Shown here: piece after piece, positions 17,886 to 25,257 of the stretch
How the letters are laid out: each line of letters starts with the position of its first letter
How positions within the stretch are numbered: position 1 is the first letter of the stretch
From: a virus
DNA length: 40,507 bases
Strand: one strand, 5' to 3'
IMG/VR virus record: IMGVR_UViG_3300044712_000022
Span: 1-40,507 of that record
Notes under the pieces: model-generated
Database searches by the model: none
What the model was told of the DNA's origin: nothing
The model's input: only the letters and a program-made list of their open reading frames with translations
Position numbers and translations under genes: made by a program

Positions 17886-18418
17886 TGGTTACAAAAGATA
17901 ATCCCCTAGACTTTGTAAAACCTTATACGGTTTCTGCAACACCAGACATTCCAATAGCAATTCCGTCCTCGCTTGGTAACAGCATTAAGCCAGCAACTCC
18001 AGATCTTATCCAGTTTAATGACGAGGTTATTCCTATTGCTTATATGCAAGATCTGCTTTTTGAGCAGGTAGGTGGACAAGAGATTATGTCTATCTCTAGA
18101 AATGATACTATAAATGGTCAAAACATTCGATATACACCGATTAAAAACACCTCACAGCTATCTGTAAGTTATAGTCCTAAGAATTTGTTTGCTATTACTG
18201 ACACAACATCTTCTTACTTTAATAACTATTCAATTAATTTTGCAGAAAAAGTTCCAGAAGTTGGATCCAACGAAAAAGAAAACCAAGTAAAAGAAATTGT
18301 TTATGTTGATGAAACAAATGGTGATGTAATCGTAAATGTTATTAATATGAGAACTGGGGAGCAGGTAGAAATTAACGTTGTCAACTCTGTAAATCAGGTA
18401 AGTGATATACTGTATTAA
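17885..18418 (+). CDS. Hypothetical tail protein
   Basis: A 177-residue protein whose ATG overlaps the stop of the hub gene and which is followed after nine bases by the next tail gene. The first half is Pro/Ile-rich and extended; the C-terminal half is rich in Asn, Val and Glu and probably beta. No known domain, signal peptide or membrane segment is visible. Its place among the tail-tip genes suggests a tail or baseplate component; I do not recognise the family. Confidence 0.6.
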   Translation: MVTKDNPLDFVKPYTVSATPDIPIAIPSSLGNSIKPATPDLIQFNDEVIPIAYMQDLLFEQVGGQEIMSISRNDTINGQNIRYTPIKNTSQLSVSYSPKNLFAITDTTSSYFNNYSINFAEKVPEVGSNEKENQVKEIVYVDETNGDVIVNVINMRTGEQVEINVVNSVNQVSDILY

Positions 18419-18427
18419 GGAAGAAAT

Positions 18428-20044
18428 ATGATTACAAATACTGGAAAAGACATTATTGCTAAGTACATGCTTGGTCAGGCAGCTGCGTATGCATCTCACA
18501 TTGCCATTGGTTGTGGCAAAAAGCCTTTGGGAACACTAGACACTTTGCCAGAAGGCGAATTTGCACTGAAGAAAAATCTAGACTTTGAGATGTTCAGAGT
18601 TCCTATTATCTCTAGAGGTTATGTGACAGAGCTAGACACTGCTAATCCAGTTACAATTACTGGTGTTTCTAATCCAAGTGGATCTCTGATTGTATATACT
18701 GCCACTAACAATTTTGCCCCAGGAGATATTGTAAATATTACTGGTACTAACATTCCAGATTATAACATTGCTAATGCTGTAGTGTATTCATCCACTAGCT
18801 CACAGTTTACTGTTCAGGGCAATGCTTCTGGAGCCTACACTTCTGGCGGTACTGCAATTGGACGTATTGCTAAGGTAGTACTCACAGCAGAACTACCAAC
18901 AGAACAGCGTTACGAGTTGACAGAAATTGGACTATATCCGTCAAAGTCAAACCCATCTGCATCAAACAAGGATAGTCGCATGCTATACACGTTTGCGGAA
19001 ACAGAAAACTGGGAATACCACGGATCATCTTCTGCAATTGGTATTGGTAGTACAATTAGCACTCCCCTATATGCTGGTGTAGCTTCTGGAACAATCAATC
19101 CAAACCTTGGTGTGGCACCAGCTTTCCGTGCAACATCTAATAATGCTGTTTTTGATAGTGCCCTTAGACTTTCTAAAAATGAAAGATGCCGCTTTTTAAA
19201 CTCCGCAATCTATCTTCCAGGAAATATGTCTGACGTATTGCTATCTTCTGGAACTATGTCATATCGCAATGACGCTTTTGGTAGCTATGGAACACACATT
19301 CACTTGGCAGGCACAGCTCTTAACCTAAGCCAGAACTCTCCAGAAGATGAAATTAGACTGGCCTTCTCTGTCATTAACAAAGACGAATCGTTTGACGTTG
19401 TGCCATCAAAGGTTCACATTCTTGTTCAGTTTACCCCAGAAGAAGGAACTGTAGACACACAAAACTATGCAAACTTCCAAATCAAACTCAGCGACTCAGA
19501 ATCAATTTATGATCTAGACGAAAATACAATGGCGTCAAATAGATATCACATTGTATCTAGTAAGCTTAATGACCTAGTAAAGGGTTCTACGTTTAGCTGG
19601 GGTGCCGTAAGTTTGATTAAAATTTATGCATCAGTATTTAATTCAATAAATGTTATTGGAAAAGAACTTGCCTCAAATGTTGCTAAGTTAACCACTCAGA
19701 AAGCACACGGATTTACCGAGGGTAGCGTTGTAACGGTCGCTGGCGTAGATGCAACATTTAATGGTACGTATAAGATTACATCGGTTCCAACTGCAACAAC
19801 TTTTACATACGCAAAGACAAATGGTAATGTAACCTATACATCAGCATCTGGAACTACCGAAGGGCCATCGTCTAACTACTTTGTTGGTTTGGATGCACTC
19901 AGACTTGAAAATGTTTCAAGCCTTAACCCATTGTATGGGCTTACAGGTTATTCTGCAACACGAACAGCAGACAGCTTACCGATTATTAAAAATGCAAACT
20001 CTTCAAGCCTTGTTGAATTTAGGTTTGGTTTGGATGTGCTCTAA
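18428..20044 (+). CDS. Minor tail / tail fibre protein with two repeated beta modules
   Basis: A 538-residue protein. The N-terminus (residues 1-60, starting MITNTGKDIIAKYMLG) and the ELTEIGLYPSK segment near 160 resemble the attachment regions of phage tail fibres. Two copies of a small beta module lie at about residues 72-145 and 408-478; the second closely matches the module inserted in the large tail hub. The rest is beta-rich. A GGAAG site lies four bases before the ATG. The protein probably projects from the tail tip and takes part in host contact; this is inferred from context and architecture. Confidence 0.65.
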   Translation: MITNTGKDIIAKYMLGQAAAYASHIAIGCGKKPLGTLDTLPEGEFALKKNLDFEMFRVPIISRGYVTELDTANPVTITGVSNPSGSLIVYTATNNFAPGDIVNITGTNIPDYNIANAVVYSSTSSQFTVQGNASGAYTSGGTAIGRIAKVVLTAELPTEQRYELTEIGLYPSKSNPSASNKDSRMLYTFAETENWEYHGSSSAIGIGSTISTPLYAGVASGTINPNLGVAPAFRATSNNAVFDSALRLSKNERCRFLNSAIYLPGNMSDVLLSSGTMSYRNDAFGSYGTHIHLAGTALNLSQNSPEDEIRLAFSVINKDESFDVVPSKVHILVQFTPEEGTVDTQNYANFQIKLSDSESIYDLDENTMASNRYHIVSSKLNDLVKGSTFSWGAVSLIKIYASVFNSINVIGKELASNVAKLTTQKAHGFTEGSVVTVAGVDATFNGTYKITSVPTATTFTYAKTNGNVTYTSASGTTEGPSSNYFVGLDALRLENVSSLNPLYGLTGYSATRTADSLPIIKNANSSSLVEFRFGLDVL

Positions 20045-20559
20045 TGGGTATTGGCAAAAGTGGTTTGCAACAGGCACGGCTAAAGCTTGAACTGCTTCCA
20101 CCACTAAAAGTTATTGATGCTGATACCGTTGGGTATTACGTAAGATATCGTTTTGTGTCAGAAGACCGTAACAGATTGTCACACTGGTCTCCAACATATC
20201 TTTTGACGCCACCATACGAATTTCGTAGACCAACTGGTGTGCCACTTGACGGTATTAAGTACTTTGAAACTAATACTGGTGGTAGCAACAAGGTGGTAAC
20301 CTTGGCATGGGATACTGTAGACGTTTACAATAACGACAACTATATTAGAAAAGCTATTGCTTACGACGTATGGATTAAATGGGATGCTGGTCAGTGGGCA
20401 TATGAGGGAAGGCAAACGGCACCAAGCTTAACAATTGCTGTCCCAACACCTAATCCAGGAACTATTAGCGTAGAGATCTATGCAAGAAGTATTGATATTT
20501 CTAGAGATTCAAACCATCAACAGCTTCTTCTTTACAAACGTGACAACATGGCTGTTTAA
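20044..20559 (+). CDS. Minor tail protein, fibronectin-III-like
   Basis: A 171-residue protein starting within the stop of the preceding gene. The alternating strands, the VTLAWDTV segment at about residue 83 and an ending that resembles strand G of a fibronectin type III fold suggest an Ig/FN3-like domain of the kind that decorates phage tails. It may mediate loose contacts with the cell surface. The last 20 bases contain the -35 box and spacer of the next gene's promoter. The domain assignment is from pattern only. Confidence 0.6.
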   Translation: MGIGKSGLQQARLKLELLPPLKVIDADTVGYYVRYRFVSEDRNRLSHWSPTYLLTPPYEFRRPTGVPLDGIKYFETNTGGSNKVVTLAWDTVDVYNNDNYIRKAIAYDVWIKWDAGQWAYEGRQTAPSLTIAVPTPNPGTISVEIYARSIDISRDSNHQQLLLYKRDNMAV

Positions 20560-20568
20560 TGCTATAAT
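20540..20568 (+). promoter_or_regulatory. Strong promoter for a leaderless tail gene
   Basis: GTGACA (20540-20545), a 17-base spacer, and the extended -10 TGCTATAAT (hexamer 20563-20568) form a near-consensus sigma-70-type promoter. Six bases separate the -10 from the ATG at 20575, so the transcript should begin on the start codon. The -35 box lies inside the preceding gene. Confidence 0.75.
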
Positions 20569-20574
20569 TGATCT

Positions 20575-21021
20575 ATGGCAAAAGTATCCATTCCAGATCG
20601 TGGACAACCACTTGATCTATCTTACATTTCCCAGCTTGCCGAGGCAGTAAATAATCTTTCTAATCAGCTGTCACCAGTCAACGCTAAGTATACGACGGTA
20701 GACACTGTAAGCAACGGTAAGCAAACTGTAAGAACTTCTGACTCTAGAATTGTTGGTGGATTTATTAATATTACCAATAGCTCTACAAACACTGTGGATA
20801 ATGAGCACGAGTTTTCTTACTCATTCTCAGACTTTGCCTATGCACCAATTGTAACTGCAACTCCAATTATTACTGATACTGCCAACACTCAGGCATCAAA
20901 AGACGTTACCCTGGTTCTGACTAACGTCAGCACAAACAAGGTAGACGGAGTTGTTAAGTTTGGAACAACTGGTGTTGCCTCAATTGGTATTAACCTTCTT
21001 ATTGTCGGTATCCCAGTCTAG
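20575..21021 (+). CDS. Tail tip / fibre-like protein, leaderless
   Basis: A 148-residue protein with an N-terminal helix (about residues 14-33) followed by a beta-rich region. Its C-terminal segments, including FAYAPIVTATPI and the closing ASIGINLLIVGIPV, resemble the small lectin-like or H-type-lectin-like tail components of phages. There is no ribosome binding site; the promoter -10 lies six bases upstream of the ATG. It closes the structural block. The role is inferred from its fibre-like design and position; an adhesin is the most likely job. Confidence 0.65.
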   Translation: MAKVSIPDRGQPLDLSYISQLAEAVNNLSNQLSPVNAKYTTVDTVSNGKQTVRTSDSRIVGGFINITNSSTNTVDNEHEFSYSFSDFAYAPIVTATPIITDTANTQASKDVTLVLTNVSTNKVDGVVKFGTTGVASIGINLLIVGIPV

Positions 21022-21029
21022 GAGTAGTG

Positions 21030-21554
21030 TTGATCTCAAGAGAAGAGTACAATGAGCTTCCAGTAATTTCTGGTGCACAAAAGATCTGGTTTCTAAATGG
21101 TGATTTAGTGAGGGTGCATCATTTAAACAGATCAAACGGAATTGTATCCGTATACAATATTAATAAAGGCCAGGTAGAAAGCTGTCTACTATCTGACTTT
21201 AAAAAGAGTAGAGAAAAAGCTTATACAGTTAAAGAGACTTCTGAGTTAGTAAACAGGCACAGAAAGTATATGCCGTTGCTAATGAAAAAAGGGGTCATTC
21301 CCATTCCTACTGGAGCAGCTTTAAACAAAGAACGTGGCTGGCAAATTAAGGCTTACTACTCAGAATCGCAGGTACATGAAATTCGTGATATACTTGCTAC
21401 CTATAGTTTTGGTCGTCCAAGAAAAGATGGCCTAATTAATAATGATGTTACCCCCACGAGACAAGAGTTGACTCGTAGAATGGGAAATGGTATACTGACT
21501 TATACGAAGAATTCAGATGGGGAATTCATCCCTGTCTGGTCCGAAACACTGTAA
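21030..21554 (+). CDS. Helix-turn-helix DNA-binding protein
   Basis: About 174 residues. Residues 66-130 read like a winged HTH of the excisionase or MerR type (AYTVKETSELVNRH, then MKKGVIPIPTG, then YYSESQVHEIRDIL), followed by a basic tail with GRPRKDG. It probably binds DNA and, lying between tail and replication genes, may regulate the switch between them; that is inference. The start is uncertain: AGGAG at 21020-21024 best fits the TTG at 21030 (five-base gap), while a GTG at 21027 is also possible. A strong promoter lies inside its 3' end, so its own coding region overlaps the control of the next operon. Confidence 0.65.
   Translation: MISREEYNELPVISGAQKIWFLNGDLVRVHHLNRSNGIVSVYNINKGQVESCLLSDFKKSREKAYTVKETSELVNRHRKYMPLLMKKGVIPIPTGAALNKERGWQIKAYYSESQVHEIRDILATYSFGRPRKDGLINNDVTPTRQELTRRMGNGILTYTKNSDGEFIPVWSETL
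21468..21496 (+). promoter_or_regulatory. Strong promoter for the replication block
   Basis: TTGACT (21468-21473), exactly 17 bases, then the extended -10 TGGTATACT (hexamer 21491-21496). Transcription should start near 21503, 70 bases before the ATG at 21573. It lies wholly inside the 3' end of the HTH gene and is one of the best sigma-70-type matches in the window. Confidence 0.75.
21514..21538 (+). other. Hairpin in the 5' leader of the replication transcript
   Basis: A 10-bp stem (21514-21523 with 21529-21538, two G-U pairs) with a five-base loop begins about 11 bases after the predicted transcription start. No T-run follows, so it is more likely an mRNA-stabilising or regulatory hairpin than a terminator. 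It also lies in the coding end of the HTH gene. Confidence 0.4.
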
Positions 21555-21572
21555 AGTGGAAAGAGAGAAATA

Positions 21573-21779
21573 ATGGAAAACGAAAACACCAAAGTAAGCG
21601 TTACGCTTGGTTATACCCTTAACTTGGGTAACTTCGAATCACTGCGTGTCGATCTCGGCATTGTAGACTCACGTCGTGACGGAGAAAACGTTGAGCAGGC
21701 ATTTGATCGTGTATACGCATTTGTCGAGGAAAAGCTCACTGAAAAGGTTCGTGAAGCTAAAGGCGAGATTGCTGAATAA
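21573..21779 (+). CDS. Small conserved-looking protein
   Basis: A 68-residue protein: two or three beta strands (VSVTLGYTLNLGNFESLRVD) followed by a charged helix. It is acidic, has no Cys and no membrane segment. A purine-rich GAAAGAGAG stretch precedes the ATG, and its stop overlaps the next ATG. It is the first gene after the strong promoter at 21468-21496 and leads the replication block. I do not recognise a function. Confidence 0.7.
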   Translation: MENENTKVSVTLGYTLNLGNFESLRVDLGIVDSRRDGENVEQAFDRVYAFVEEKLTEKVREAKGEIAE

Positions 21780-22087
21780 TGGCAGACCGCAAAGACCGTA
21801 TGGCTTTGCTTAGTAGGTATGACAAACATTACCTATTTCATTATGAGGTAAAGCCGACATATAATAAGTGGGCTGAGCAATGGGCTGCCGATGCACTCAT
21901 TGACTCTTATGGTTTGCAGTACTGCCTAGATTTATTGGCGTACTATTTTGACAATGCAGCCAAGCCAGAGTGGAAGTACTTTGCAAATTTTGCAAATGAG
22001 ATTATCCAGTCTCGCACAAACAAACAACAAGATGACCAAGAGCGTAGGGAACGCAGAGAGTTGGCTAAGAGGTGGCTAAATGAGTAA
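21779..22087 (+). CDS. Small helical protein, possible helicase loader
   Basis: A 102-residue, largely helical, Trp- and Tyr-rich protein with a highly charged C-terminus (residues 78-100). Its ATG overlaps the preceding stop and its end overlaps the DnaB-like helicase by eight bases, so the two are tightly coupled. Small helical proteins in this position often load or regulate the helicase. No ATP-binding motif is present, so if it is a loader it is of a non-ATPase type. The function is inferred only from context. Confidence 0.65.
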   Translation: MADRKDRMALLSRYDKHYLFHYEVKPTYNKWAEQWAADALIDSYGLQYCLDLLAYYFDNAAKPEWKYFANFANEIIQSRTNKQQDDQERRERRELAKRWLNE

Positions 22088-23300
22088 CACAGAATCAAAA
22101 CTGATATCTGCTGTATTAGAAGACAAGCAGGTTCACGTTTTATTGCAAGCCAATGTTGACAACCTTTTGCGTACCCACGGTGACATCTGGACGTTTATCC
22201 GTAACTACTTTGAGCAGAACGGATCAACTCCTCCAGCAACTTTGGTTGTAGATAAGTTTCGTGACTTCGAACCATTACAGGGTGTTGGTGCTACCAAACA
22301 CCACCTCGAAGAATTGCAGGCTGAGTACCTAAATGACAGTCTTAAGGATATTCTTCGTAATGCTGCTAGTGAGGTTCAGGGTGGCCAGGGTACCCAAGCA
22401 CTTGAGCACCTTATCTCTAAGACCTCTGAGCTTAAGAAGAATACTGCTACTATTAGAGATGTAGATGTTACAGACATCGAGTCTGCTGTAGCATATTATG
22501 AGCAGGTCAAGAAGGCACAGGAGGCTGGTTCAATTGGAATTAAAACAGGACTTCCTGGTTTCGATAACTACCTTCCTGCTGGCATCACACCTGGTCAGCT
22601 TGGGGTATTTCTTGCTTATCCTGGTATTGGTAAGTCTTGGCTTTCGCTTTACTTTGCGGTACAAGCGTGGAAGCAAGGACGGTCACCTCTAGTCATTAGC
22701 CTTGAAATGTCTGAGACAGAGGTTCGTAACCGTGTCTTTACCATTATGGGTGAGGGCGTATGGTCACACCGTAAGCTTGCTGCTGGTAATGTTGAAATGG
22801 AAGACCTTCGTAGGTGGCACGAAAAGCACGTTCAAGGTAAGCCAGAGTTTCACATTATCTCAAACGATAGTGGTGGAGAAGTAACACCATCGGTTATTCG
22901 TGGTAAGATTGACCAGTACAAGCCAGATCTTGTTATTGTAGACTACCTGCAGCTTATGTCACCAAACACTAAGTCTGACAGCGAAGTAGTTCGTATGAAG
23001 AATCTTTCTCGTGAGCTAAAGCTTCTTGCTATCTCTGACGAAATTCCTATTCTTGCTATTTCTTCTGCAACACCAGACGACGTTAACAAACTAGATACTG
23101 TTCCTACATTGGGGCAGACATCTTGGTCCCGTCAGATTGCGTATGATGCTGACTGGGTTATGGCTCTTGGTCGTGGTACAAACTCGGATATTATTGAGTG
23201 TGTGTTCCGCAAGAACCGTAATGGTTTTATGGGTGAGTTCTTGATACAGGTAGACTTTGACAAGGGCTGGTATCACTACAAAGACTATGAAGATAACTAG
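22080..23300 (+). CDS. Replicative DNA helicase, DnaB-like
   Basis: A 406-residue hexameric-type helicase. The N-terminal ~130 residues are helical and match the DnaB N-terminal domain; the RecA-like motor has Walker A YPGIGKS at residues 180-186 and Walker B LVIVDYLQL with Asp288. Motifs for ATP hydrolysis and DNA contact (LAISSATPD, then GRGTN) follow. It would unwind the fork together with the primase encoded two genes downstream. It overlaps the preceding small gene by eight bases. The length is slightly short of bacterial DnaB, as usual for phages. The -10 box of the next gene starts on the base after its stop codon. Confidence 0.93.
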   Translation: MSNTESKLISAVLEDKQVHVLLQANVDNLLRTHGDIWTFIRNYFEQNGSTPPATLVVDKFRDFEPLQGVGATKHHLEELQAEYLNDSLKDILRNAASEVQGGQGTQALEHLISKTSELKKNTATIRDVDVTDIESAVAYYEQVKKAQEAGSIGIKTGLPGFDNYLPAGITPGQLGVFLAYPGIGKSWLSLYFAVQAWKQGRSPLVISLEMSETEVRNRVFTIMGEGVWSHRKLAAGNVEMEDLRRWHEKHVQGKPEFHIISNDSGGEVTPSVIRGKIDQYKPDLVIVDYLQLMSPNTKSDSEVVRMKNLSRELKLLAISDEIPILAISSATPDDVNKLDTVPTLGQTSWSRQIAYDADWVMALGRGTNSDIIECVFRKNRNGFMGEFLIQVDFDKGWYHYKDYEDN

Positions 23301-23306
23301 TATAAT
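23301..23306 (+). promoter_or_regulatory. -10 box of a leaderless gene
   Basis: A perfect TATAAT begins on the base after the helicase stop codon and ends six bases before the ATG at 23313. No ribosome binding site precedes that ATG and no good -35 is seen. The spacing is the same as in the other leaderless genes of this window. Confidence 0.5.
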
Positions 23307-23312
23307 GGATGT

Positions 23313-23639
23313 ATGGACAATGTGCACCACAAAACTGTCAAGAAGTTTAGTCTTGATGGAAACATCCATGATGAATCAGCTATCTGGAGACTCAAGAATG
23401 AGTATCTGCGTCTGATCACAATGGAGATGCGTTTGTCGGGGTATGTTCCCAGACTTGACATTAATCCAGATTTTACTATAGACTATGTAGAAGAAAAAGA
23501 ATATTTTGTATTTAGACTATCAATGTACGGCGTATATGTAGGAAAGAAAAAGAGCGAATGGATATTAGGAATAGACGAACAAAAAGTGATATATACACAG
23601 ACGAGCAAATCAAGCGTGTCCTCGTCGGAAGTGGCTTAA
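23313..23639 (+). CDS. Hypothetical protein overlapping the primase gene
   Basis: A 108-residue protein, helical at residues 15-45 then beta-rich, with a Ser-rich tail. It lies between helicase and primase genes and appears leaderless. Its last 82 bases overlap the start of the primase gene in another frame, and this overlap encodes the polar tail. No family is recognised. It may assist the primase or helicase, but that is only a guess from position. Confidence 0.65.
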   Translation: MDNVHHKTVKKFSLDGNIHDESAIWRLKNEYLRLITMEMRLSGYVPRLDINPDFTIDYVEEKEYFVFRLSMYGVYVGKKKSEWILGIDEQKVIYTQTSKSSVSSSEVA

Positions 23640-24502
23640 ATATTGAGTCCGAGGTAGACTCTGACTATATCGTTTTTTGTCCTTTCCATGGTAACCACCG
23701 CACTCCTGCAGGTGAAGTTGATAAGACAAGCGGTATATTCTTTTGCTTCTCTTGCCACAAGGCATGTGATCTTATTGAATTAATTATGCACACCTCTGGT
23801 CGTACATATTTTGAGGCAGCAAGGTTTATCAAGAGTAAAGAAACAGATACAGACATTTCAGTTCTTGTTGCTAAGCAATTGGTTAAAGAGCCAGAGTTTG
23901 TTGAGTTTGACGAGTTTACCGTTAAGCGACTGAACAGTGCTGCATTAGAATCTCCAAGAGCAATTAGATACTTTAACGGTAGATTGATTACAGAAGACTC
24001 TATGCGTAAATTTCAGCTAGGTTATTCTGATAAGCGAGACATGGTCACAGTGCCAGTACACTCCCCAGACGGTATGTGTGTTGGTTTTGTTGGTCGATCA
24101 GTCGAGGGTAAAGAGTTTAAGAATAGTCCCAAACTACCCAAGAGTAAAACACTATTTAATATTCACAGGGTAAAGACTTCACGCCAGGTGTATGTCGTAG
24201 AGTCTTCATTCGATGCTATTCGTCTAGATCAATGTGGCATGCCAGCAGTGGCTACCCTAGGTGCTAGTGTTAATGGCACACAAATAGAACTTCTTCAAAA
24301 ATATTTCAATGACGTAATTGTTATTGCTGATAACGATGAAGCAGGCGGTAACATGAAAGACAAGATTGTAGAAAAGCTTGGTTCTCGTGTAACCGTTGTA
24401 CAACTAAATAAACAATATAAAGACATTGGCGATATGGATGACGAGTCAATCAAGCAGCTTGCTGTAGGGTTTGACAAATCTATCCAAGCCATGCTAAACT
24501 AA
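23558..24502 (+). CDS. DNA primase, DnaG-type
   Basis: A 314-residue primase that makes RNA primers at the fork. A CHC2-like zinc-binding module has Cys41-x2-His44 and Cys63-x2-Cys66. A TOPRIM domain has VVESSFDAI at about residues 213-221 and VIVIADNDEAG at about 252-262, the acidic residues that bind catalytic metal. The region between is shorter than in bacterial DnaG, and the helicase-binding C-terminal domain is absent. ATG 23558 is the only ATG, GTG or TTG start before the zinc site, so the 82-base overlap with the upstream gene is real. A promoter for the next gene lies in its 3' end. Confidence 0.9.
   Translation: MDIRNRRTKSDIYTDEQIKRVLVGSGLNIESEVDSDYIVFCPFHGNHRTPAGEVDKTSGIFFCFSCHKACDLIELIMHTSGRTYFEAARFIKSKETDTDISVLVAKQLVKEPEFVEFDEFTVKRLNSAALESPRAIRYFNGRLITEDSMRKFQLGYSDKRDMVTVPVHSPDGMCVGFVGRSVEGKEFKNSPKLPKSKTLFNIHRVKTSRQVYVVESSFDAIRLDQCGMPAVATLGASVNGTQIELLQKYFNDVIVIADNDEAGGNMKDKIVEKLGSRVTVVQLNKQYKDIGDMDDESIKQLAVGFDKSIQAMLN
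24471..24500 (+). promoter_or_regulatory. Promoter for the ssDNA-binding protein gene
   Basis: A perfect TTGACA (24471-24476), an 18-base spacer, and an extended -10 TGCTAAACT (hexamer 24495-24500). Predicted start near 24507, giving a short leader with AAGGAG upstream of the ATG at 24541. It overlaps the end of the primase gene and would give the ssDNA-binding protein its own supply of mRNA. Confidence 0.65.
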
Positions 24503-24540
24503 TAATCCCACTGAGGAAAACACACATTAAGGAGAATAAC

Positions 24541-25197
24541 ATGAGTGTAATTAAAGGGCTAAAGAATATCAACGCACTACTTGATAAGCCAAAGTATGAT
24601 GAAAACAAGCCACGTGTACGCTGGCTCAAGCTTGCAGACGGTCAGTCTGTCAAGATCCGCTTCATTGAAGAGCTGGACGAAGATTCTGCCAACTATGCAG
24701 AAGACCGTGGTCTCGCTCTTGTAGTTAAGGAGCACACTAATCCAAAGGACTATCGTCGTAAGGCTGTAGACACTATGGACACAGAGGGTCGTGACTGGGC
24801 AGAAGAAATGCACCAGAAGGACCCTAAGGCTGGATGGCGTGGACGCCTTCGCTTCTACTGCAACGTCCTTGTTGACGATGGCATTGAAGAGCCTTACGTG
24901 GCTATCTGGTCCATGGGTGTATCGAAGCAGTCTTCGTTTAACACCATTCGTGAGTTTGCACTTGAGACTGGAAGTATTTCCAACCTCACTTGGAAGCTTA
25001 AGCGTAATGGCCAGGGAACTGAGACAAGCTATACTCTCATTCCTTCTGCACCAGATGCAGAGCCATACGACTGGAAGGAATACAAGCCCTTCCCACTTGA
25101 GGCAGCACTGAATAAGATTCCTTATGCAGAGCAAGAGGCATTCTACCTCGGCTTCGATGGCGGATCCTCCGCTACATCATCCAACACTGATTGGTAA
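24541..25197 (+). CDS. Single-stranded DNA-binding protein (phage type)
   Basis: A 218-residue protein with the look of phage ssDNA-binding proteins: a short N-terminal helix (GLKNINALL), an OB-like beta core starting at about RVRWLKLADGQSVKIRFI, and a disordered Gly/Ser-rich tail ending in Asp-Trp, similar to the acidic or aromatic tails that recruit replication partners. It coats ssDNA at the fork. Support also comes from its place between primase and polymerase, a good AAGGAG site, its own promoter, and highly-expressed-type codons. A stable hairpin follows the gene. The family call is by pattern, not by a catalytic motif. Confidence 0.75.
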   Translation: MSVIKGLKNINALLDKPKYDENKPRVRWLKLADGQSVKIRFIEELDEDSANYAEDRGLALVVKEHTNPKDYRRKAVDTMDTEGRDWAEEMHQKDPKAGWRGRLRFYCNVLVDDGIEEPYVAIWSMGVSKQSSFNTIREFALETGSISNLTWKLKRNGQGTETSYTLIPSAPDAEPYDWKEYKPFPLEAALNKIPYAEQEAFYLGFDGGSSATSSNTDW

Positions 25198-25205
25198 AAA
25201 CACTT

Positions 25206-25235
25206 GGGGGGCTGGCAGAACACTGCTGGCCCTCC
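25206..25235 (+). terminator. Stable hairpin between ssb and dnaE (attenuator or terminator)
   Basis: A 13-bp stem (25206-25218 with 25223-25235, three G-U pairs) with a four-base AACA loop lies eight bases after the ssDNA-binding gene. There is no T-run after it. It could stop most transcripts or protect the 3' end of the abundant upstream mRNA while letting some polymerase through into dnaE, which has no clear promoter of its own. Confidence 0.6.
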
Positions 25236-25257
25236 TACACTTACGAGAGAGAGATTA

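Noticed and set aside
20540-21560. Lysis genes (endolysin, holin) after the tail genes
   Set aside because: No amidase, muramidase or peptidase motif and no small multi-membrane-segment protein was found here or elsewhere in the window. The proteins at 20575 and 21030 look like a tail protein and an HTH protein.
24577-25134. 185-codon minus-strand frame opposite the ssDNA-binding gene
   Set aside because: Shadow of a gene with strong codon bias; no start signal, and the translated protein looks random and Cys/Leu-rich.
25204-25257. Upstream in-frame TTG extension of DnaE
   Set aside because: The TTG lies at the foot of the stable hairpin, has no ribosome binding site, and the added residues do not resemble DnaE, which begins a few residues before the PHP motif.
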